From Flavobacteriaceae bacterium (GTDB lineage: Bacteria; Bacteroidota; Bacteroidia; Flavobacteriales; Flavobacteriaceae), in NCBI GenBank assembly GCA_002697255.1, contig NZUH01000028.1, positions 1 through 41,142 on the forward strand: 41,142 bases of DNA, read 5' to 3'. The first letter of the stretch is position 1. Every line of letters starts with the position of its first letter. Shown piece by piece: positions 34,985-41,142 of this stretch. The notes beneath the pieces were generated by a model. That model did not search any database and was not told where the DNA came from. It saw only the letters and a program-made list of their open reading frames with translations. The translations under genes were made by a program, and so were the position numbers.

Positions 34985-36154
34985 TTATCGTACCCTAATT
35001 AAAGTTACATAATTTTCTAATACCTTAAATTGTTGAGGAAAACTTTTTCCTTGTAGAAAATTGCTATTGGGTAAATCTATCGTTTCGGGTAAAGCATCAA
35101 TTAAGGGTAATAGATATATTGTTTTAATTGAATAAGATACATTATCAATATCCTCTGCAACTAATTTTGAAGAATTTATTCCGATTAAATTCCCGTTAGA
35201 ATCAAACAGCGGGCCACCACTATTTCCAGGTTGAATAGGGGTAGTAGTTTGATAATTTGTGACATCACCCATTGCACCGGTTAAAGAACTAATTTTTCCA
35301 TCAGTAAACTTAATATCAGAACCCATAATTTGAGACTTCGGAAAACCTAACGCAAAAACAGACTCACCAATGTCACTTTTTCTGGTTTTAAAGTTATATT
35401 TTATGTAGCCAATTTTTTTAAAAGAATCATCGTTAATTTTGATTATCGCTAAATCATTTACGGGATCAGTCTTAACAACTTCTGCATTATATCTTTTAAT
35501 TTCTCCTTGATTTTTAAATTCAACTTCTATAAAATTTACATCTTCAATTACATGATAATTTGTTGCTATATATCCATCTGATGTTAATATTATACCTGAG
35601 CCATTTCCTAACCATTCATAAGAAGATGAATTTGAATTGTTTCCAGATTCATTATCATTATAACTTGGAGGAGATTTCCTTCCAGAAGGCATAAATTTAG
35701 AGATAGAATTCCCAATATTATCATCTGATGAATTGGTGCTTGTGTCTTCTGTTTTGTAAATATCTTTAAATGCAAAAATAGAATTATATCTTGATCTTAG
35801 TTCATTGTAATCAGAGTAAATCCATAATTGGTTGTATTCATAAGAAATAACATATTTCATGCTACCGCCAGATTTATCTGTGCCAAAATATTTATCAAAA
35901 TTATCTTCATCATCATAACTGTCATATTCCCAAGAAAAGAAATAAGGAGTGTTCTCATCATAATTTATGATTAAATAATCATCTTGAAATTCTAATAAAA
36001 CAGCATAGTCCTCCTCAGCATCTAATACATACTTTTGAGTAGCATTATTCCACTTTCGTATTTCATATGAATCTGCTTGATAGTTTCCATTTTCTACTTG
36101 AGAGAAAAGTAAAAAAGGAAGATTGAATAATATTAAAAATAATTTCTTAATCAT
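34985..36154 (-). CDS. Secreted trypsin-like serine protease (S1C/HtrA-type core) with extra N-terminal domain
   Basis: The 389-residue protein has a signal peptide (ending FLLFSQ). Residues ~25-133 form a separate domain (YEIRKWNNATQKYV, FSWEYDSYD), then a Ser/Asn-rich linker, then a chymotrypsin-fold protease. The triad is intact: H201 in GYIATNYHVIEDV, D234 in DPVNDLAIIKI and S312 in QPGNSGGPLFDSNG. HtrA proteins normally end in one or two PDZ domains; here only ~65 residues follow the core, so PDZ is absent. The N-terminal domain resembles the small protein encoded just upstream (36158-36571). Its role in the periplasm or at the surface is probably regulated or targeted proteolysis; substrate unknown. 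Confidence 0.86.
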   Translation of the reverse strand: MIKKLFLILFNLPFLLFSQVENGNYQADSYEIRKWNNATQKYVLDAEEDYAVLLEFQDDYLIINYDENTPYFFSWEYDSYDDEDNFDKYFGTDKSGGSMKYVISYEYNQLWIYSDYNELRSRYNSIFAFKDIYKTEDTSTNSSDDNIGNSISKFMPSGRKSPPSYNDNESGNNSNSSSYEWLGNGSGIILTSDGYIATNYHVIEDVNFIEVEFKNQGEIKRYNAEVVKTDPVNDLAIIKINDDSFKKIGYIKYNFKTRKSDIGESVFALGFPKSQIMGSDIKFTDGKISSLTGAMGDVTNYQTTTPIQPGNSGGPLFDSNGNLIGINSSKLVAEDIDNVSYSIKTIYLLPLIDALPETIDLPNSNFLQGKSFPQQFKVLENYVTLIRVR

Positions 36155-36157
36155 TTT

Positions 36158-36571
36158 CTAGAACGTTGATTTAACATTAAATATAGCCATCATCCACATT
36201 TCTGATTTAGCTTGAAGGTCTAAAAGTTTAATTTTAGAATTATTGAAGTCAAAAATAATATATAATGTTTCACCTTTATCTGAAACAATATCCCAGGATA
36301 CTAAACCTGAATCTTCATCAGATTGATTTTCACCCTGAATATAAAAAGTTTGTTTTCTACCAGAATCAGTCATTGTGATAATAGTTTCAGCTTCGTTTAC
36401 AACAAATAAACCATCGGCAGGAGCTTCTTCACAATCATTTGACCATTTTTTAATATTTTCTTTCCAATTACATAGCTCTATGTAATCTGTAGAAAAAGAA
36501 TATTGACAATAAATTAAAGATGGAACTAGAAAAAAAAGAAAAAAGAAAAATTGAAATATTATTTTTTTCAT
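36158..36571 (-). CDS. Small secreted protein resembling the protease N-terminal domain
   Basis: The 137-residue protein has a very hydrophobic signal peptide (residues 4-22, ending LIYCQ). I do not recognise a named family. The mature part resembles residues ~25-133 of the adjacent protease: TDYIELCNWKENIKKW against ADSYEIRKWNNATQKY, then an acidic patch, strand pairs and a closing hydrophobic strand ending AIFNVK against FAFKDI, over a similar length. The two genes are 3 bases apart. It may be a free copy of a sensor or inhibitor domain that competes with or binds the protease. The similarity is by eye and weak. Confidence 0.7.
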   Translation of the reverse strand: MKKIIFQFFFFLFFLVPSLIYCQYSFSTDYIELCNWKENIKKWSNDCEEAPADGLFVVNEAETIITMTDSGRKQTFYIQGENQSDEDSGLVSWDIVSDKGETLYIIFDFNNSKIKLLDLQAKSEMWMMAIFNVKSTF

Positions 36572-36645
36572 GCTAATGATTTTTATATTAAGAATATATT
36601 AATATATTAATTTATGTTTAACTATTTGAAAAAAAATTCAATAAA

Positions 36646-37899
36646 ATGCCTTTTACAAACGATGCAATAGTTTTTGGGATCTTAATGATTTCTTTAGGAT
36701 TTGTTTTTTTTACCGAATCAAAAAAGAGCGGGCCATGGAGTAAGTTTTATAAAATAGTTCCTGGATTATTAATGTGTTATTTTATCCCTGCTATTTTTAA
36801 TTCTTTTGGAATAATTTCGTCTGAAGAATCTCAAACATACTATATTGCTAGTAGATATCTATTACCAGCATCATTATTATTAATGACCTTAAGTATTGAT
36901 TTAAAAGCGATTTATAATCTAGGTTATAAAGCGCTTATAATGTTTTTTACTGGGACTGTAGGGATTATTATTGGGGGGCCTATTTCAATACTTATTTTAT
37001 CAATATTTTTTCCTGAATTATTTGATGGAGCAGGTCCTGATGCTATTTGGAGGGGCCTATCTACATTGGCTGGGAGTTGGATTGGAGGTGGTGCAAATCA
37101 GGCTGCTATGCTTGAAATATTTGAATATAATCCTCAAAAATATGGTGGTATGGTACTTGTTGATATTGTTGTTGCTAATATTTGGATGGCTTTTATTTTA
37201 TTTGGTATCGGAAAGAAAAATACAATTAACAAATGGTTAAAAGCAGATACTTCAGCAATTGAAGAATTAAAACAAAAAGTTATTTCTTTTTCTAACAATA
37301 ATAAAAAAATTCCAAGCCTTACAGATTACATGATCCTTTTAGCAATTGCATTCGGAACTGTTGGAATTTCTCATTTAGGCGCTGAACTTATTTCAGAATT
37401 TTTAACCTCTACTTTTGAATCTGTTGCAGATAAAAGTTCAGGATTATCATCTTTTGCATCAAATTTTTTCTGGATGATTTCAATTGCGACTTTTATTGGA
37501 ATTGGGCTTTCATTTACAAAAGCCCGAAAACTTGAAGGGATTGGTGCTAGTAAAATAGGAAGTGTTTTTATTTATATTCTTGTAGCCACGATTGGTATGA
37601 AAATGGATTTAGGGTCGATTTTTGATGAACCTAAATTAATTTTAATCGGAATTATTTGGATGTTAATTCATGCAATTATGTTAATAGTTGTTGCAAAATT
37701 AATTAAAGCTCCATATTTTTTTCTTGCGGTTGGTAGTCAAGCTAATGTAGGTGGTGCTGCCTCTGCGCCTGTTGTGGCTGCAGCATTTCATCCATCACTA
37801 GCTACAGTTGGTGTATTATTAGCTGTATTTGGATATGTAGTGGGTACTTACGGTGCGATGATTTGTACATATTTAATGGAATATACTTCAAGTCTGTAA
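36646..37899 (+). CDS. DUF819 family integral membrane protein
   Basis: This 417-residue, very hydrophobic protein has about ten transmembrane segments in two similar halves. Family landmarks: YIASRYLLPASLLLMTLSIDLKAI, GPDAIWRGLSTLAGSWIGGGANQAAM, and in the second half VGSQANVGGAASAPVVAAAFHPSLA followed by GVLLAVFGYVVGTYGA. The repeated GGxAN/NVGGAA motifs in opposite halves suggest an inverted-repeat transporter like fold. Members are predicted transporters of unknown substrate, and some are near peptidase or keto-acid genes. The CDGSH gene follows 2 bases later, so they are probably co-transcribed. Confidence 0.9.
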   Translation: MPFTNDAIVFGILMISLGFVFFTESKKSGPWSKFYKIVPGLLMCYFIPAIFNSFGIISSEESQTYYIASRYLLPASLLLMTLSIDLKAIYNLGYKALIMFFTGTVGIIIGGPISILILSIFFPELFDGAGPDAIWRGLSTLAGSWIGGGANQAAMLEIFEYNPQKYGGMVLVDIVVANIWMAFILFGIGKKNTINKWLKADTSAIEELKQKVISFSNNNKKIPSLTDYMILLAIAFGTVGISHLGAELISEFLTSTFESVADKSSGLSSFASNFFWMISIATFIGIGLSFTKARKLEGIGASKIGSVFIYILVATIGMKMDLGSIFDEPKLILIGIIWMLIHAIMLIVVAKLIKAPYFFLAVGSQANVGGAASAPVVAAAFHPSLATVGVLLAVFGYVVGTYGAMICTYLMEYTSSL

Positions 37900-37901
37900 T
37901 T

Positions 37902-38081
37902 ATGAATATGAAAACAACCCACATATACAGAAAAGAAAAGGGTCAAATAGTTGTTCATGGCGATGTTAATTTAACCGATATTGAAGGTAATAAAATTCCA
38001 CATGGAGAAAAGTTTACATTATGTGGTTGTGCAAAATCTAAAAAACTTCCCTTTTGTGATGGCTCACATAAAATTGATTAA
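37902..38081 (+). CDS. CDGSH iron-sulfur domain protein
   Basis: This 59-residue protein has a complete CDGSH motif: C41, C43, C52 and H56 in LCGCAKSKKLPFCDGSH, the three-Cys, one-His set that binds a redox-active 2Fe-2S cluster. I use the ATG at 37902, two bases after the DUF819 stop. The frame is open upstream to a TTG at 37863, but that would overlap the DUF819 gene and add no conserved residues. A second ATG at 37908 is also possible. No signal peptide, so cytoplasmic. Role is probably electron or cluster transfer; partner unknown. Confidence 0.9.
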   Translation: MNMKTTHIYRKEKGQIVVHGDVNLTDIEGNKIPHGEKFTLCGCAKSKKLPFCDGSHKID

Positions 38082-38116
38082 TTAAATCATGGAATAAAAT
38101 TTGTGATATCTTTAAT

Positions 38117-40462
38117 ATGAAAAATATTTTATTATTATTTTTTATTTTACCTGCACTATTATTTTGTCAAATTGATGGTTCAATAAACGGTTACATATAT
38201 GATTCCAAAAGCCAATTACCACTATTAGGCGCTAATATAATCATTGAAGGAACTGAAAAAGGAGCAATTTCGGATGTAAACGGATTTTTTGAAATCACTA
38301 ACATATCTCCAAAATCTTATAACTTATCTGTAAGCTATGTTGGATATCAATCCAAAAAGATTTTTAATATCATAATTAAAAGTAAGGGAAATCAAACTTT
38401 AGAAATTCTTCTTGTTGAATCATCTGAAGAACTTGAAGAGATTATTTTATATGAAAGTCCTTTTAAAAAGTCTACCGAAACTCCTCTTTCGGTTAACACT
38501 TTTTCAAGGGTTGAAATTGAAAGTTATCCAGGTGCAGATAATGATGTAACAAAGGTAGTTCAAAGTATGCCAGGTCTTTCGCCATCAGTTGGCGGATTTA
38601 GAAATGATATTATAATTAGAGGTGGTGCACCAAATGAAACTGTATATTATTTAGATGAGATCGAAATTCCTAACATTAATCACTTTAGCACACAAGGTAG
38701 TGCAGGTGGGCCGCAAGGAATGATTAATATTTCCTTTATTGACGAGGTAACTTTGAGTACATCTGCATTTGGAGTTGAATATGATAATCCGCTAAGTGGT
38801 GTATTACAGTTTAATCAGAAAAACGGAAATCCTAAGGAAATCAACGGTAATTTTCGATTTGGGGCAAGTGATTCAGCGATAACCATTGAAGGTCCTTTTT
38901 CAAAAAGTGAGGATAATAAAACTACTTTTATTTTTTCTGCCAGAAAAAGTTACCTGCAGTTCCTATTTGAATTAATCGGACTTCCAATAAGACCCGATTA
39001 TTGGGACTTTCAATGGAAAGTAAACCATAAAATAGACGATTATAACTCAATAAATTTTATTGGATTGGGTGCAATCGATGATTTTTCAGTTGAAGCTCCA
39101 GATGATTTTGATTTTACCCAGCAATCATTTTTAGAACAAGTTCCAATAATTCAGCAAAACTCAACAACAACAGGTATTTCATGGGTTAGAAAGTTTAAAG
39201 ATAAAAAAGGGCAATTTATCCTTGCTCTAAGTACAAATAAATTAAAAAATATATTTTCTAGATATAATGATAATGAAAATTTAAATGACCTTTATTTTAG
39301 AAATGATTCTCATGAATGGGAAACTAAATTAAGATTGAAAACAGTAAATTATTTAAACGATTGGAAAATATCATGGGGTGGAAATATTCAGTACTCAGAT
39401 TACTTTAATAGTACATCTGATCTTTATAACCAGACAGAGTATGTGACAAAATTTAATTTTTTTAAATATGGATTGTTTGGAAATATTTCCAAGAGCTTTT
39501 TTGAAAACAAACTTGATGTATCAATCGGTATTCGATCTGATGAAGACACTTTTAGTAGCGGATCCAACTTAACAAATAATTTGTCTCCAAGATTATCAAC
39601 CTCTTTATCAATTTCAAAAAACAGAAGACTAAAATGGAATTCAAGTTTAGGTACTTATTACAAAATTCCTGTTTATACAGTTCTTGGATTTAAAAATGGC
39701 TGGTTAGGAGAGTTTAGTAATCAAGATGCAAAATACACAAAAAGCGATCACTTTGTAACAGGTTTTGATTATGCCTTAGGAAATGCATCAAAAATATCAA
39801 TCGAGGGGTTTTTAAAAAAATATGATCAATTTCCAATTTCTATAGTTGATGGGGTGTCTCTAGCAAACAAAGGAGCTGATTTTGAAGTCCTTGGAAACGA
39901 AAATATCATCACAGATGGTAAAGGAAAAACAAGAGGACTAGAATTTCTTTTTCAACAAAAGTTGAACAATAATTTTTACGGGATATTTTCTTATACCTAT
40001 TTTAAAAGTGAATTTACAGATATTAACGGTAATTATTTGCCGTCTGTATGGGACAGCAAACATTTATCCTCATTTAGTGGAGGATATAAACTTAAAAAAA
40101 ATTGGGAAATAAGCTCAAGATGGCGTTTTTCGGGTAAAACACCATACGTGCCTTATGATTTGGATGCTAGCTTAGCAAATTATCCCAATATGATCCTAGA
40201 TTATTCACAACTAGGGAATGTTAAACTTGGAAATTTTTCTCAAGTAGATATAAGATTTGATAAAAAGTGGAATAAAGAGAATATATCCATAAACTTCTTT
40301 GTTGAAATTTTAAATCTTCTTGCACAAAAAATACCATCGCCATCAGAATATGGTTTGGAAAGGGATAGTGGTGGAAATATTATCACTCCTTTCAATCTAG
40401 TAGAAATTGACGTAAATAGGCAGTCAATGATCCCTTCTTTTGGTTTTTCTATTGATTTTTAG
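38117..40462 (+). CDS. TonB-dependent receptor with carboxypeptidase-regulatory-like N-domain
   Basis: The 781-residue outer-membrane protein has a signal peptide (ending LLFCQ). Residues ~22-105 form a carboxypeptidase-D regulatory-like beta-sandwich (GSINGYIYDSKSQLPLLGANI, GFFEITNISPKSYNLSVSYVGY). The plug follows from ~110 (DVTKVVQSMPGLSPSVGGFR, IIIRGGAPNETVYYLDEIEIP), and the barrel ends SFGFSIDF. It lacks a SusD partner nearby and is smaller than SusC proteins (~1000), so it resembles siderophore/cobalamin-type or general receptors of Bacteroidota. The ligand cannot be predicted. It is encoded 35 bases after the CDGSH gene and may share its transcript. Confidence 0.92.
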   Translation: MKNILLLFFILPALLFCQIDGSINGYIYDSKSQLPLLGANIIIEGTEKGAISDVNGFFEITNISPKSYNLSVSYVGYQSKKIFNIIIKSKGNQTLEILLVESSEELEEIILYESPFKKSTETPLSVNTFSRVEIESYPGADNDVTKVVQSMPGLSPSVGGFRNDIIIRGGAPNETVYYLDEIEIPNINHFSTQGSAGGPQGMINISFIDEVTLSTSAFGVEYDNPLSGVLQFNQKNGNPKEINGNFRFGASDSAITIEGPFSKSEDNKTTFIFSARKSYLQFLFELIGLPIRPDYWDFQWKVNHKIDDYNSINFIGLGAIDDFSVEAPDDFDFTQQSFLEQVPIIQQNSTTTGISWVRKFKDKKGQFILALSTNKLKNIFSRYNDNENLNDLYFRNDSHEWETKLRLKTVNYLNDWKISWGGNIQYSDYFNSTSDLYNQTEYVTKFNFFKYGLFGNISKSFFENKLDVSIGIRSDEDTFSSGSNLTNNLSPRLSTSLSISKNRRLKWNSSLGTYYKIPVYTVLGFKNGWLGEFSNQDAKYTKSDHFVTGFDYALGNASKISIEGFLKKYDQFPISIVDGVSLANKGADFEVLGNENIITDGKGKTRGLEFLFQQKLNNNFYGIFSYTYFKSEFTDINGNYLPSVWDSKHLSSFSGGYKLKKNWEISSRWRFSGKTPYVPYDLDASLANYPNMILDYSQLGNVKLGNFSQVDIRFDKKWNKENISINFFVEILNLLAQKIPSPSEYGLERDSGGNIITPFNLVEIDVNRQSMIPSFGFSIDF

Positions 40463-40684
40463 TGATTTCAACCCAAATAAGTATTATTTATCAAAATTGT
40501 TAAAATATTATATATTTAGTAATAAATTATTCAATTTCATTAATTAAAATCAAATAATTATAATAAATTTTGATAATTATTATATTTTAAATTAAGTTTT
40601 TCTCCCATTTTTTTAAAAATATGTATTGTGTTAACAGATTATTAACATATATTTAACCCTATAAAAATTAAACTTAAACAAATT
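40463..40684. promoter_or_regulatory. Upstream region of the last receptor gene, with repeats
   Basis: This 222-base AT-rich region holds no gene. An 8-bp inverted repeat (AATAATTA 40553-40560 and TAATTATT 40574-40581) may be a weak terminator or operator. Three TTAAC repeats follow at 40631, 40642 and 40653. The last 18 bases before ATG nearly match the leader of the receptor at 12258-14741. I find no exact TAnnTTTG element. Confidence 0.55.
40631..40658 (+). promoter_or_regulatory. Pho-box-like array of TTAACA repeats, 11-bp period
   Basis: TTAACA (40631-40636), TTAACA (40642-40647) and TTAACC (40653-40658) are separated by five bases each, so all lie on one face of the helix. The spacing and sequence match the TTAACA-N5-TTAACA box bound by the phosphate regulator PhoP of Bacillus subtilis and resemble cyanobacterial Pho boxes. 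They end 26 bases before the receptor ATG. Regulation by a PhoB/PhoP-type regulator is inference. Confidence 0.5.
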
Positions 40685-41142
40685 ATGAGAACAATTCTTA
40701 AAATTTTAATAATGTTATTTGGGGTTTTTAGTTATGCCCAAACTACTATTTCTGGTAGTATAACTGATCAAAATAACCAACCTTTACCAGGAGCTACTGT
40801 TATTGTGGTTGGAACATCAAATGGTGTTGCCTCAGATTTTGACGGTAATTACTCAATTACTGTTGATTTAGATACTCCATTTAATTTAGAAGCTAGCAGT
40901 GTTGGTTTTAAAACCAGTACAGTTGAAGTTACTAATAGCTCTAGTGTAAATTTTATTTTAGAAGACAATACTGCTTTAGATGAAGTTGTTGTTTCTGCTT
41001 CTAGAACTCCTCAAAGAGTATTTGAATCGCCTGTTACAATCGAGCGTTTTGGGACTAAAGAGATTCAAAACACTGCTTCAGCAGATTTTTATGACGGTTT
41101 AGAAAATTTAAAAGGTGTTGATATAAATGTAAATAGTTTTAC
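40685..41142 (+). CDS. TonB-dependent receptor, 5' part only
   Basis: 152 codons are present before the window ends. They encode a signal peptide (MRTILKILIM to FSYAQ), a carboxypeptidase-regulatory-like domain (~22-93: ISGSITDQNNQPLPGATVIV, GVASDFDGNYSI, SSVGFKTSTV), a TonB box (ALDEVVVSASRTPQ) and the start of the plug (TASADFYDGLENLKGVDINVN). No stop occurs in frame, so the gene continues past 41142. The protein should be an outer-membrane importer. Its leader holds the TTAAC repeat array, which hints at phosphate-controlled expression. Whether a SusD-like partner follows cannot be seen. Confidence 0.92.
   Translation, partial: MRTILKILIMLFGVFSYAQTTISGSITDQNNQPLPGATVIVVGTSNGVASDFDGNYSITVDLDTPFNLEASSVGFKTSTVEVTNSSSVNFILEDNTALDEVVVSASRTPQRVFESPVTIERFGTKEIQNTASADFYDGLENLKGVDINVNSF

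Noticed and set aside
37863-37901. Extension of the CDGSH gene upstream into the DUF819 gene
   Set aside because: It would need a TTG start and overlap the DUF819 coding end; an ATG two bases after the DUF819 stop gives the full conserved domain.
1-41142. CRISPR array, tRNA, rRNA, insertion sequence or prophage
   Set aside because: I looked for regular spaced repeats, tRNA-like ends, transposase motifs with flanking inverted repeats, and phage structural genes and saw none. A covariance-model and IS search would settle this.

Overview
The window looks like a low-GC marine-type member of the Bacteroidota, most likely Flavobacteriia. The support is in the genes: two adjacent proteins with gliding-associated type B C-terminal sorting domains, a PorP/SprF-like protein, a PorE-like OmpA protein, DUF4270 and DUF5689 lipoproteins, four TonB-dependent receptors (TBDRs), almost no Shine-Dalgarno sequences, and strongly AT-rich codon use. 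The first ~120 bases are an exception (my count: 84 of 120 are G or C). They look like foreign or chimeric sequence joined onto the flavobacterial contig.

Layout. (1) 131-6557, plus strand: the tail of one type B sorting-domain protein, a complete 1077-residue surface protein of the same class, a PorP/SprF family protein and a TPR/beta-propeller/OmpA protein. This is a type IX secretion (T9SS) surface module. (2) 6730-14741: a receptor / DUF5689 lipoprotein / OsmC operon on the minus strand, a divergent secreted endonuclease/exonuclease/phosphatase-fold enzyme on the plus strand, and a second related receptor that converges on the enzyme across a strong bidirectional terminator. I read this as a candidate surface system for using nucleic acid or a phosphoester. 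(3) 14863-28927: a long minus-strand run of mostly housekeeping genes. In transcription order these are panC, panD, a flippase-like membrane protein, an esterase-fold protein, radA, ileS, a DksA-like gene, uvrC, DUF3108, an M23 peptidase and pgi. Several carry altered key residues: a GIHH signature in IleRS, Cys for a zinc-ligand His in M23, and Glu for the nucleophile Ser in the esterase-fold protein. (4) 29031-34201, plus strand: a truncated GT5 (glycogen synthase N-domain) protein, a DUF4270 lipoprotein, glmS and a membrane-anchored NERD protein. (5) 34538-36571, minus strand: a secreted S1C-type serine protease between a MORN-repeat protein and a small secreted protein that appears to share the protease's N-terminal domain. 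(6) 36646-41142, plus strand: a DUF819 membrane protein, a CDGSH iron-sulfur protein, a TBDR with an N-terminal carboxypeptidase-regulatory-like domain, and the start of a fourth TBDR. Three TTAAC repeats with an 11-bp period lie just upstream of that last gene.

I saw no tRNA, rRNA, CRISPR array, transposase or phage gene. The most interesting candidates are the receptor/DUF5689/nuclease divergon, the IleRS with its swapped signature motif, the protease/MORN/paralogous-domain cluster, and the Pho-box-like repeats before the last receptor.
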